Shown in pieces: positions 12,918-23,824 of a DNA stretch of 64,000 nucleotides. How positions within the stretch are numbered: position 1 is the first letter of the stretch; each line of letters starts with the position of its first letter. Position numbers and translations under genes: made by a program. Source of the DNA: Engraulis encrasicolus (Eukaryota > Chordata > Actinopteri > Clupeiformes > Engraulidae); contig NC_085869.1 of assembly GCF_034702125.1 (NCBI RefSeq), positions 19,433,677 to 19,497,676 on the forward strand, given 5' to 3'. The notes beneath the pieces were generated by a model. That model made no database searches, was not told where the DNA came from, and saw only the letters and a program-made list of their open reading frames with translations.

Positions 12918-14091
12918 CAGTCATGGCCAAAAGTATTGGCACCCCTTCAATTCTGATAGAAAATACTCAATTTATTCCAGAAAATGGTTGCAATCACACA
13001 TTCTTTGCTATTAATATCTTCATTTGTTTTTCTTGCAATGAAAAACCACAAAAGAGAATGAAAAAAGTCAAATGAATGATCATTTTACACAAAACTCAAA
13101 AAATGGGCCGGACAAAAGTATTGACACCCTCAGCCTAATACTTGGTAGCACAACCTTTAGACAAAATATCTGCGAACAGCCACTTGCGGTAACCATCAAT
13201 GAGCTTCCTACAACACTCTGCTGGAATTTTAGACTATCCTTCTTGAAGTTTGAAGGGTGCTTTCTCCAAACTGCCACTGTGAGACCCCTCCACAGGTTTT
13301 CTATGGGATTAGGGGGTGGACTCCTACATTATGCAGCAAAATTTGTTGATAATCTTCAGACTTCATAATTCCATGCACATGGTCAAGCAGTCCAGTGCCA
13401 GAGGCAGCAAAGCAACCTCAAAACATCAGGGAACCTCTGCCATGTTTGACTGTACAGACCGTATTCTTTTCTTTGAAGGCCTCAGTGTTTTCCTCTCCAT
13501 TCAAATGAATGCAGGAAAAAAGATGAGGCCTTCAAAGAAAATAACTTGGTCCGTACAGTCAAACATGGCAGAGGTTCCCCGATGTTTTGAGGTTGCTTTG
13601 CTGCCTCTGGCACTGGACTGCTTGACCGTGTGCATGAAATTATGAAGTCTAAAGACTATCAACAAATTTTGCTGCATAATGTAGGAGTCCACCCCCTAAT
13701 CCCATAGAAAACCTGTGGAGGGGTCTCACAGTGGCGGTTTGGAGAAAGCACCCTTCAAATCTCAAGAAGGATGGTCTAAAATTCCAGCAGAGTGTTGTAG
13801 GAAGCTCATTGATGGTTACCGCAAGTGGCTGTTCACAGATATTTTGTCTAAAGGTTGTGCTACCAAGTATTGGGCTGAGGGTGTCAATACTTTTGTCCGG
13901 CCCATTTTTGGAGTTTTGTGTAAAATGATCATTCATTTGACTTTTTTTCATTCTCTTTTGTGTTTTTTCATTACAAGAAAAACAAATGAAGATATTAATA
14001 ACAAAGCATTTTTGATTGCAACCATTTTCTGGAAGAAATTGAGTATTTTCTAACAGAATTGAAGGGGTGCCAATACTTTTGGCCATGACTG
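12918..14091. mobile_element. Tc1/mariner-derived palindromic (foldback) element
   Basis: 1,174 bp, a near-perfect palindrome centred at 13504.5. Both ends are CAGTCATGGCCAAAAGTATT inverted repeats flanked by TA, the Tc1/mariner target. Each arm (about 587 bp) encodes a fragment of a Tc1 transposase C-terminus, seen as KIPAECCRKLIDGYRKWLF and then KGCATKYW in the right arm on the + strand (about 13780-13875) and mirrored on the minus strand in the left arm. The catalytic DDE core is absent, so it is non-autonomous. It probably arose by inverted joining of two 3' halves. Confidence 0.92.
13715..13906 (+). pseudogene. Tc1-like transposase C-terminal fragment (right arm)
   Basis: An open stretch in the right arm of the palindrome matches the end of Tc1-family transposases (IENLWRG upstream in another frame, then KIPAECCRKLIDGYRKWL). 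The frame change near 13715 shows it is broken. A mirror-image copy lies in the left arm on the minus strand. Confidence 0.75.
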
Positions 14092-14371
14092 TAGCCTAGT
14101 GGTATTTACGCTTGCATCCCAATGGGAAAACAGAAGCCACGCAGGTTTGAATCCACATGGTTGCAGTGCCAACATTTTGGAAATATCTGGCAGAAATAGA
14201 TCATTTATTTTGTGCATTACCAACACACACGTGCAGCCAAGGGAAATGTGTTATACTGTAGGGTCCAAAACACGAATTTACGAGTTGTTGTCAACATGCT
14301 GCACAGCGGATTCGAACCCGCGTGGCTCGCGTCTTCCCATTGATAGGCAAGCGTAAATACCACTAGGCTAT
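14092..14371. repeat. two head-to-head tRNA-like sequences
   Basis: On the + strand, box A TAGCCTAGTGG (14092-14102) and box B GGTTTGAATCC (14144-14154). On the minus strand, box A complement at 14360-14370 and box B GGTTCGAATCC (14308-14318). Both box sets match Pol III internal promoter consensus, but no proper tRNA cloverleaf is formed. They form the centre of the older foldback. Confidence 0.75.
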
Positions 14372-15569
14372 GAAATAAAATTTGCGCAAAATTTTTGTTG
14401 ATTACTTTCCACTTAAACCAGTGAATTTGCGGGAGCAACCAATATTTTTTAATCCAAATATTTCACAAATTACACATCGAAATGAGGCGAAATTCAATCG
14501 ATATACAGCTAAAAGTATATTATTAATGTGGGATTCATCCGATTCCAAGGATATTACTTTTTTTTTCACGAACAAATGACATGACGTGAATTTGTGTTCT
14601 GAACACTCTCGCAGCTGTATCATGACTTTGTGTGCATGTCGATTGATTTTCAGTGCTTTTGCACCACAGGATTAAAAGATATTGACACATTTGTGGTCAA
14701 ATATGTACTACAACTTTAGCTAATGGGTGGAGTCACACTCTGAAGTAGACTAGCGCTGTGTGTTACTTGGGGTGGCTGAGGTGATGTCTGGACTCAATGG
14801 ATCTACTCCAGCTGTACTTCAACTTCACTTCAACTTCACTGTCGAGATACGGATAGGAGGCGCCTCACTTTCAAAGTCACCACTACTTCAAAGTGCGCAT
14901 TACTCCAAACAGTAGTTACTTCGTGTGCTAACGTTCGAGACACAGGAGGTAGCAACTTTCATAGTATTTACTCTACTAGTCTGTTAGCAACTTCGCAATG
15001 GAGAAACGAAGCCCTGGGTTGTACGTAAACCCTCCTATGGCTTCCTGCCCTGGTGTACTGACATGTCTCCCGAGAAAATTGATAAGATGGAGACAATTCA
15101 TGAGGAGTTTCTTCCGGGATCCATATGTCGTAAGGCTCTAAACTGCAGTCCTATGGCAACCATGCATGCCCCTTTAGGAGACTAGGAGAATGAATGGGGT
15201 TCAATGGAAAAGTCATGCCCATTTAGGAGACCTGACTTGATCCCACTTTGTTGCATCGGTGAAGCATGCTACACTTATCTTCATCTACCATATTGAAAAT
15301 ATGTTCAATGCCTCCTTGGATTTCCTCCATGCTCTGGACACTATGCTGAAAGTGTTTTTATCAAAATGTACTGTGGTCCATGGTGCCATGACAATCTAAA
15401 TAATGCTTCACGATCAAAAGCAAGAGACAAAATGCCCCGATGTAATATAGCCTCTATACTAGCTTAGAAAGGCAGTTGAATGTTTCCCCTGCCCCCCAAA
15501 ATGTCTGCACGCCACTGATGATAGACACCACCTCATGGTACCTCTAGAGATTTAATAGGCATATTTGAC

Positions 15570-15936
15570 TTAAAGGGACACTGTGTGAGATGTTTAGTTG
15601 TTTATTTCCAGAATTCATGCTGCCCATTCACTAATGTTACCTTTTTCATGAATACTTACCACCACCATCAAATTCTAAGTATTCATTATGACTGGAAAAA
15701 TAGCACTTTTCATACATGAAAAGGGGGATCTTCTCCATGGTCCGCCATTTTGAATTTCCAAAAATAGCCATTTTTAGCTGCAAAAATGACTCTACTTGGA
15801 CCATACTAGAAAATATTTGTTTATTACTTAGTTCACTTTCATGTAAAGATCAAATTTGGCAATAGGCAGCCCAGTTTCAATGAGCAGCATAGTTGCAGTA
15901 CCTTTTTTGACCATTTCCTGCACAGTGTACCTTTAA
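15570..15936 (-). mobile_element. TTAA-flanked MITE (GGGACACTGTG family)
   Basis: 367 bp including TTAA at both ends (15570-15573 and 15933-15936), with AGGGACACTGTG and CACAGTGTACCT termini. Reverse orientation to the copy at 25463. TTAA duplication is a piggyBac-type feature, but no transposase is present to confirm. Confidence 0.87.
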
Positions 15937-16106
15937 ATCGTCAACCAACATTGATCAATGACTGTCTACTTGCTGTCATCATGTACTGTCTGTCAACAAC
16001 ACATACATCAACTCAAACACAAATCCTCATGTAACGGAAGCCAATTAACAGTGTGGCGTGGAACGTTAGAAAACCTCTCTCCCGAAACCTCAATTCTTTC
16101 AGACCA

Positions 16107-16340
16107 GCCCATTAGCTCAGCGGTATCGTAATGTGCCTCCCATTGCCGAACCTCGGCATTGACAAGGTGGCAAGTTCGCGGCCGAGAGAGGGACGAACTG
16201 CACCTCTGTTACACTGACAAGACTATTAGCTCGCACCAGTTTGATCCAGACTACGTAGCATATGATGATGGCCGCCTTGTGTGGTGTAGGGTGAAAGGTG
16301 GGGAGGAGTAGTTGTGGTGGGATGCATTGCAAACTTCAGT
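16107..16340 (+). mobile_element. possible tRNA-derived SINE
   Basis: TAGCTCAGCGG (16113-16123) fits a Pol III A box and AAGTTCGCGGCC (16172-16183) is a weak B box. The spacing is lengthened by a GCCGAACCTCGGC stem. The right boundary is a guess. Confidence 0.4.
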
Positions 16341-16514
16341 GAATTTTGACCAACCAGTTCAAAGGTGTGCCATCAATCGAGTTAAACAACTGCAAGAATT
16401 GCATGGTCCGTCTGCAGACGTGTAATCCTGTGAGTGTTTGAGACCATGTGACTTCACTTGGTCACACCGTCGTGACATCAGCACTATGTTTGTGGTCAAG
16501 TCGAACACATTTTC

Positions 16515-16695
16515 TTTTTTTAAAGTACTTTTTGGGGGCTTTTTGGGCTTTATTACTACATGAGCATGACAGTATGAGAGTAGACAGGAAACGATAGGGA
16601 GAGAGAGACGGGGCAGGGCCGGAAAATGACCCCGGCTGGACTCGAACCGGGGTACCCATGGGCTTAGTGCACTGCGCCACAGCGCTCCCACCAAC
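16515..16695 (-). mobile_element. tRNA-derived SINE
   Basis: On the minus strand the head reads GCTGTGGCGCAGTGCACTAA (A box 16668-16681) and box B is GGTTCGAGTCC (16638-16648), followed by a TCTCTCTCCCTATCGTTTCC body and an AATAAAGCCC tail. This layout is common to a widespread fish SINE. Confidence 0.85.
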
Positions 16696-17371
16696 CATCA
16701 TGCAACATTTTTAACCCAGACTGCATTGCTGACGGGCGAATACAGCCATCTTAAAATGTTGCAAAATGACGAGCACGCTTACTGACAAAAGTCGCATGTG
16801 ACCAAAAAAATAAAATCGAAAGGATTAAAGAGAAAAGGTCTGTGCCAGCAGAATCATTTTAGGGAATGTCTTGACTTTTACCTCTAACAATTGGTAAAGT
16901 GGATTCACAATCAATGTTGCTTCCTCACTCGGCAGATTTCTATCACACAAATATGATTGGCTTGGAGTTGCATTGCGTTGCTTTGGTATGCCCTTAATTT
17001 TTTAAACGGTGGTTTTAAGTAAAATGTTAAAATTACGCTGCAAATGTCTGATATTTCACAGTCATGAGATGTATGTAAAAGGGTATGTCATATGAATGTA
17101 ATAGGGCATGTCAAATGGAGTGAATCGTTGCATCATTTTACATGGCAAAATTTAAATTCAAACTTTTGTAGACCTGCTGACAGATACCTGTCCAAGTTAA
17201 CATTTTTTGAGATTTCAACATCATGTTTTTAAGAATTAAAAGAATTAACCATGTTTTTTAAGAATGAAAATTTGGTTTTATAGGAACTTTTTAACATTGT
17301 AACATTCGACATGTGACACAGAAACACTTGACCATCCTTTTGAAATGTCAACTCATCTGGATTTTGAGCAC

Positions 17372-18052
17372 AGTTACAGTTCATTACATAACACTTAGCT
17401 GACACTTTTATCCAAAGCAACCTACAGTTATTACAGGGTATTGGTAACAGTCCCCAGAGCAGTATGATGATAGGTGTCTTGCTCAGGGACTCCTCAACCA
17501 TGGAGTGCAGTAGGGAGTCCAAGGCTGGGATTCGAACCTCCAACCCTCTGATCTATATTCTGACTCTCACCAGATACATGGGATCCACCTTCACAACAAG
17601 GTCTCCGGTGGTGTGTTTCATCAAAGAAATCCTTGCACGTGATTGGGGAAACATTTCATTTCCAATGAGCTGCTATGTTAACTACTCACAGATTCGAAAA
17701 CACAGATAAAATTACAGAATCAATGTCAATGAGTAAGTCCATGCGAGCTGCCATTTTTGCTGAAACAACTGTCGCATTTCACATATTTTCCCCCTTTTCT
17801 ACTATGTTTCAATGTTGACTACGACACATCTCTGAAAATCCTGACATCCTGATTGGTTCATCTGCATTTTAGTTTGGGAGCAGGGCTGAAAATCCTGCAA
17901 TCCTGATTCCTCTGCATTTTAGTTTGGAAGCAGGGCGAGTGTGGAGGTCCTCCAGACCCTCGTGTGAGCTCACAAAGCTAGGCGGAAATACACAAGAGTC
18001 TGGCGAGAGTCAGGCTTCTGATCTCTTAACCATTAGGCAGGCCACGGCTGCC
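17372..18052 (-). mobile_element. L2-tailed SINE split by an insertion
   Basis: The tail and body (17372-17546) and the tRNA-like head (18025-18052, minus-strand GGGCAGCCGTGGCCT then AATGGTTAAG) belong to one SINE related to 7279-7522. The intervening DNA is a separate element. Confidence 0.85.
17555..18016. mobile_element. hAT-like element inserted in a SINE
   Basis: Ends CTGACTCTCACCAGA and (complement) CTGACTCTCGCCAGA. The flanking 8-bp TCTGATCT is present at 17547-17554 and 18017-18024. The interior has a roughly 50-bp tandem duplication (AAATCCTG to AGCAGGGC) at 17838-17937. Related ends occur at 24419-24506. Confidence 0.8.
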
Positions 18053-18504
18053 CAGTTACTTATCTTGTCATGCTGCAGCATGTATGTTAATCAGGGCTCC
18101 TCCGGTGTAACTTATTTTTCTGTCACATAGTCTTATTACACAAATGACCAAAATATCTCCTCAAAAGGTACATTGTACAATGTCGACAATAGAAGCCGAC
18201 TTGGCAGACAAAATTCCTGAATTACAAATAATATTTCTAGTTCATCATATCGATTTTTTTGAGAATATCACCTTTATGACATCTTGAAATATTTGGGTCA
18301 AAGTTATTATTGTAATTCCTAATTGATATTTTAACCATAATGCACTCAGTATTTTATCAAAATGTACTGTATAAAATCACAATACATTAGACCTGGTCTT
18401 CAAAATCTTACTAATCCAAGCAAGTTATGAGAGTTTTGTCCAATTGGACCCCTTTTCTACTATAGAAAAACATAGGAACACAAAAATTGGCATCACATCA
18501 TTGA

Positions 18505-18618
18505 CCCTTAGTCGAAAGCCCATTGGGAAACTCCAACTCCCATTGTCACAGCACTCCACAGCACACAAGTGAACATTGCACACTGCACACAACTAAATTG
18601 CATTTATGTGATCTGTGT
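18505..18618 (-). mobile_element. SINE fragment, tail side
   Basis: Matches the distal part of the SINE at 8067-8371 (AACTCCAACTCCCATTGTCA and TTGCATTTATG). The matching head-side fragment lies beyond the L2 element at 20736-20910, which suggests that the LINE split it. Confidence 0.65.
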
Positions 18619-18619
18619 G

Positions 18620-20459
18620 CCACCCTCCACCCCAGAAGATACCCCCCTTGCAAACATGCTGACTCCTGCAACACTCCATGAATTCACTCTACTCTCTGAA
18701 GAAGACGTTTCCAAACACATCACAAGGAGCCGTCCCACTATCTGCCTACTGGACCCAGTGCCCACAAACCCTCTTCAAGACATTGCCCAAACAGTGGTCC
18801 CAGTGATCACATTCATCATGAACTCCTCACTCTCCACTAGAACTGTCCCCTCCGCCTTCAAACAAGCAAGGGTGACACCACTACTGAAGAAGCCTACACT
18901 AAACCCTGCTAATGTTGAAATCTACAGACCGGTCTCACTGCTTCCCTTCCAATCCAAGACACTAGAAAGGGCAGTTGCAAAGCAGGTCTGAAACTGCGCT
19001 ACTCTCAGTGACTGAAGCTCTAAGGACTGCAAGAACGGAAGGACTATCCTCGGTCCTCATCCTACTAGACCTGTCTGCAGCCTTTGACACAGTCAACCAC
19101 AAGATCCTCCTGAGGATACTCATGGCCATGGGAATCACTGGCGTTGTCCACTCATGGTTCAACTCCTACCTATCTGGACACACCTTCAGTGTATCATGGC
19201 AAGGGAAACTGTCTTCTACTCGCACCCTCTCCACAGGGGTACCCCACGGATCAGTGCTGGGACCCCTTCTGTTTGCAATATACACCTCCTCCCTGGGGCG
19301 TGTCATTCAAACACATGGGTTCTCCTACCACTGCTATGCTGATGACACCCAGATGTACCTGTCTATCCGTCCAGAAGACACCACGGTATCGGCACGCATC
19401 TCTGCCTGCCACACCGACTTGTCAACATGGATGAAGGACCACCACCTACAGCTGAACCTGGCCAAGACAGAGTTCCTGGTGATCCCAGCTAAAGAGTCAC
19501 TCAGTCACAACATCAACCTCAATATTGGCTCCACCATTGTGAGCCCAAACAAAGTAGCCAAAAACCTTGGCGTCATGATTGACGACGAGCTGTCATGCTC
19601 CAACTACTTCAACTCAGTCACCCAGACCTGTCGATTCCAGATGTCCAACGTACGGAATATCAGACCTGTGCTGACACAATATTCTACACAACGACTGGTC
19701 CAGGCCACGGTCCTGTCCTGCGTTGACTACTGCAACTCACTCAGTCATGACAGGTCTACCTGCTTGTGTGCTAAAACATCTGCAGATGATCCAGAATCAG
19801 CGGCACACTTGATATTCAATCAACCCAATAGGACCCATGTTACTCCTCTGTTTATTGAGTTGCACTGGCTACCGATTGCCGCCCGGATCAAGTACAAGGC
19901 ATTGACCCTTGCCTACAAAACCATCGCAGGAACGGCCTCAGCTTGTCTGAAGGACCTACTAACGCCTTGTGTTACTGGAAGAGAACTGCGCTCATCCAGC
20001 ACAAGCCGTCTGGCTCTGCCATCCAGTCACTCTAGGTAATCCCAGTCAAGACTGTTGTCCGTTGGTCTCCCAGAAGCAGCAAGACTAATAAGCACATCTC
20101 TTGCAGCCTTCAAGAAACAAGTAAAGACCTTCCTCTTTCGAGAGGAGCTACTAAACTAATGCCTGAGCTGACCTAGCCCCAGGGCAGACTCTTGACATGA
20201 TGTTTAGTTTAGTCTAGTTTAGTTTAGTTTGAGTGTGTGTGTGTGTGTGCGTGTGTATGTGTTTGTGTGTGTGCTGTGTGTGTACTCTTTATTAATAATA
20301 ATAAAAAAAAACTAACCCCTCTTTGCAACTGCACTTGTTGTTCTGTATATTTCCTGTGCACTTTGTATTTGCTTGTGATGTTGGCTTGATTATGTCCTCT
20401 TCTGAAAGTCGCTTTGGTTATAAAGCGTCTGCCAAATGCAATGTAATGTAATGTAATGC
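18620..20459 (+). mobile_element. L2-clade LINE, 5'-truncated
   Basis: About 1.84 kb containing a broken reverse transcriptase, the 3' stem GTCGCTTTGGTTATAAAGCG (20408-20427) and a terminal TGTAA repeat tail, as in fish L2 elements. The endonuclease half is missing. A (GT)n stretch at 20231-20283 lies in the 3' UTR. Confidence 0.9.
18657..20159 (+). pseudogene. L2-type reverse transcriptase pseudogene
   Basis: Non-LTR retrotransposon ORF2 fragment. Recognisable blocks in order: KQARVTPLLKKP and YRPVSLLPF (about 18865-18950), DLSAAFDTVNHKIL (about 19067), GVPHGSVLGPLLF (about 19237), the YADD catalytic motif (19335-19346), HWLPI (about 19865) and a C-terminal KKQVKTFLFREELL. It is dead: a frame change with a small deletion falls near 18975-18990 between RT blocks, an in-frame TAA lies at 20037-20039 before the natural stop at 20157-20159, and the endonuclease domain is absent. 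Known role of intact copies: target-primed reverse transcription. Confidence 0.9.
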
Positions 20460-20468
20460 CTCGCTACA

Positions 20469-20728
20469 CAGTCTCACCCCAAGTAGTCAATTTTTGACTA
20501 CTCAATTTTTGACACCCCAAGACTGCAATTTTTGACGTCTTGGGTATTCCTTCCACGTCACATTTTGACTATGTCCTCAAAGGCGCCCCCTTGTGGCAGC
20601 ATAACGTCTAGGAATAGGTTCAGGGTTAGGCCACATAGTCAAAATGTGACGTGGAAGGAATACCCAAGACGTCAAAAATTGCCGTCTGGTCCAAGGTAGT
20701 CAGAAATTGACTACTTGGGGTGAGACTG
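20469..20728. mobile_element. foldback MITE with CTCF-like motif in the loop
   Basis: Arms of about 100 bp: the left CAGTCTCACCCCAAGTAGTC is mirrored at the right end, and GACGTCTTGGGTATTCCTTC pairs with GAAGGAATACCCAAGACGTC. The roughly 60-bp loop holds GGCGCCCCCTTGTGGC. No clear flanking duplication. Confidence 0.85.
20582..20598 (-). promoter_or_regulatory. CTCF-like core motif
   Basis: On the minus strand the sequence TGCCACAAGGGGGCGCC agrees with the CTCF consensus core (CCAC-AGGGGGCGC). Occupancy is unknown; this is a motif match by eye. Confidence 0.45.
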
Positions 20729-20735
20729 CGTTGTG

Positions 20736-20910
20736 CCTCACCGGTGCCAGGGGGCAGACCCCAATGGCGCCCCAAGGGAGCAGTGCGGCGGGGCGGTAGC
20801 CTACCATGCTCAGGGTACCTCAGACATGGAGTAGGATGGGAGAGAGCGCTGGTTAATTACTCCCCCCCACCAACTTGGCGGGTCGGGAGTTGAACCGGAA
20901 ACCTTTGGTC
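20736..20910 (-). mobile_element. SINE fragment, head side
   Basis: Matches 8155-8325 of the complete SINE (GCCCCAAGGGAGCAGTG and GGGAGTTGAACCGG box B region). The tRNA head beyond box B is lost. Confidence 0.75.
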
Positions 20911-21688
20911 TACTTAAGTGGAATCTCTGGATGAAATACAACTAATTTGGGAGTTGGTCAGTTGGTGAGGGGTCATTGTGCTGGACTGTGTCTGCAATGG
21001 TGTTTCACGTCGGTGGCTCATGAGTTTGAATCCAGCTGAATATTAATGAAGCAGGTGATATTTTTGAGATTATAGGCCCGTTTGCAACCACGCAGATATT
21101 TCACAGACTACGATGAGGTCTGCTTTGTCGTGGAAAGGTGGGGATAAATGCTCTGCAACCAACTTGAGCTGAATGAATACCATCGTGATTTCCAAAGAGA
21201 TTACATTGCACATGCATGCTGGCCAGACTGCATCCTCCAATGCAGCTAATTTCAAACCAGAATGCTACAAGACATGCACATCATGTGCCATCAAGAACAA
21301 GCCCAATGGTGCGACTGTTGAACAACACGTTTCTGTGTTTTCTTCCCCGTTTTTTTTTTTTACACAATTTGACATCGCCAAGATGGAAATTTTATGGGAC
21401 ATATGCACTTGTTGGCAGTAAATGTTTGACGGATTTTGCAAAATGGCTTAAAAATCATTGTTTGACTTTTGCATTTTATTTATTGGAAATGACTGTTCAG
21501 AAGTCCTTTCATCTATGCGTGAATTCTTTCCATTCAAATATATATTAAAATGCAATACCCTAGTACAAAAAATGCCAATTTCCCAAAATGTTTTAAAATG
21601 GATATGTGATTTTGCAATGAAGCTCTTCATTTAGTGATTCTTGAACGCTGCCTGACTTACTTCACATAAGTCCTTTGCTCCTCTTGGG

Positions 21689-21969
21689 TAGAGGTGTCAA
21701 AGGTAAAAGTAGAAGTAAAAAATGGGCGAATTATCTGTGTGACCAATAGACCTGTGCATTTGTCTTACAATCAGTTTTGTCCGCACTGGTTGGCTGAAGT
21801 TTGCGGTGGGTCCTTGTTAGGTTTTTAGTGTTTTTCAGTAAAAACAGTCTATTCAGTGGAGTAGAGTAAATTGAGGTGCAGTGGAATAAATTGTGTAACA
21901 GCTGTGTAATATCACGTGCTAGTGATGTACTTACATCATGAATTTATACTTTTACTTTTGACACCACTG
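21689..21969. mobile_element. hAT-type MITE (GTGTCAAAGGTAAAAGTA family)
   Basis: Ends TAGAGGTGTCAAAGGTAAAA and the mirrored ACTTTTACTTTTGACACCACTG. The 8-bp flanks CTCTTGGG and CTCTTGGC differ at one base. Confidence 0.8.
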
Positions 21970-22138
21970 CTCTTGGCAATTTGCAATTGAGAAATGGGCC
22001 AGGAGGACATGTCCCAACCTACAGTATTTAATTATCAAAGAGCCTGTTGTCACTTTTTATTTAAAAACAGTACCATATTGACTATTCATAATCAGGGGGC
22101 TAATCCTTCTGTCCTTGTCATTTTTACCCTTTTTTTGT

Positions 22139-22503
22139 TTAAACTCATACTGTGTGAGATTTTTAGTTGTTTATTTCCAGAATGCATGCTGCCCATTCAC
22201 TAATGTGACCTTTTTCATGAATACTTCCCACGAGCACCAAATTCTAAGTATTCATTATGACTGGAAAAATTGCACTTTTCATACATGAAAAGGGGGATCT
22301 TCTCCATGGTCCGCCATTTTGAATGTCCAAAAATAGCCATTTGTAGCTGCAAAAATGAAGTACTTCGACCATACTAGAAAATATTTGTTTATTAGTTAGT
22401 AAACTTTAATGCAAAGATCAAATTTGGCAATAAGCAGCCCAGTTTCAATGAGCAGCATATTTGCAGTACCTTTTTGACCATTTCCTGCACAGTGTCCCTT
22501 TAA
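22139..22503 (-). mobile_element. TTAA-flanked MITE (GGGACACTGTG family)
   Basis: Full-length copy in the same orientation as 15570-15936. TTAA lies at both ends, and TTTAAACTCATACT occurs at both boundaries, longer than a 4-bp duplication. Confidence 0.85.
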
Positions 22504-23824
22504 ACTCATACTTTTGTCAGGACGGCCAGAATGGTGCCAGTGTCCGTTCCCACTAATAACATTCAGAACTAAAGTGCTCACCTGTGAACCACTCGCGTTC
22601 ATACTGTGCTCTGAACTTTTTCACGCGTGACTGTGTGTTACCCGGATGAACCTGCTGACGTCCACATTGTCATCACGGTTCACAGAAAAAAAACAAGTGC
22701 ATTACAGCGTGCATCTCGAACCACTTTCTGTTTTTTGAACGCTCAGACTTGCGGTGTAAATACGCCGTCCAGTTCAAGATCGGATGCGGAAACAGGCACT
22801 GGCATGGTTCTCGGTCGACCTGAACACCCTTCAGTGTAACAATAAAAAAAAAAATCAAATTCAACTTTACATTATCTCCATAGTGAATTTGTTTCCAGAA
22901 TAACAGAAACTTGTTAATTATGGCAATTCTCTCTGAGAAATCAAAAGCGCTGTCTAATTTCAGGAGGGGGGTAATAATATTGTCCTCAACTGTATCTTGT
23001 TCTCTGTTGAATGTTTGGGACCGTGTTACATTACAAGTCAGTGTGGAGGAAATTTGATCTCCTTGCATTGCTTTTTTTGTTATAACAATGCATTGATATA
23101 TTCACTCCTAAAAACATGTCTCTCCCTCCCCCTCTTTAGGAGTGAAAATATCACTCTGTTGATGAAGTGCTCAGAAAAGAACAGTAAAGTATGACAACGT
23201 GGTGGGTTGTTCCTTTAACCCATTGATGCCTAAAGCACCTGCAAAAAAAATCTGCTGAATGCCCAAGCCCTTGTCGGGAGAGTTACACCCTAAGACCCTC
23301 ATCTAGCATTAGAATGTGTTCAGCTGTAACATACCCACATTTTTATTTTAAAAAAACCTAAAATCTCAAGAGCCTGAATGCAGCGTATGTCGCTCAAAGG
23401 CACCAAAGGTCAAACAACATATACAAGTCATCAGGCTAAAATGTGTTAAAGATGAGAGCAGGTTTAAACTGAGCACATTTGACTGAGGTGACATATTGTA
23501 CTTTGGATATGCAATGGAGAATGTTAAGTGCATCATTTGTGAAGAGCACAGGGTTTCAATTCCGAATATGCCAATATCGATTCTGTCTTTGGACCACATG
23601 GTAATATGATTTTAAAATGTAATATGTTCATGGATAACTGTCATTTAATGTGAATTCAGACACTTCGGGGCCTTAGATGTATTAACATTAGAATTATTAG
23701 CATAGCTAAGTATAATAAAAATGGTACCATTAGCATCAAGTCACAAGTGACTTTAATAGCCGTTTTGCTGTCTGGTCATTTGGTACCATAGACTTCCATT
23801 GCTACGCTTAATATCGCTATACTG

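Larger units (their letters stand above)
12333..14936. mobile_element. old large foldback element, interrupted by a Tc1 palindrome
   Basis: Outer arms pair: GAACGTTAGC at 12333 with GCTAACGTTC at 14927; the diverged block about 12690-12917 with about 14372-14600 (shared ATCCAAATATTT, ACAAATTACAC); and the tRNA-like sequences 14092-14165 with 14300-14371. If the inserted element at 12918-14091 is removed, both arms are about 0.7 kb from a centre near 14232. The left arm also has an internal direct repeat (TTGATTGGATG to GTTTCCTCC, near 12537 and 12651). Confidence 0.7.

Noticed and set aside
14092..14371. Functional tRNA genes
   Set aside because: A and B boxes are present, but the anticodon arm and acceptor stem do not form a standard cloverleaf; they are tRNA-derived repeats.
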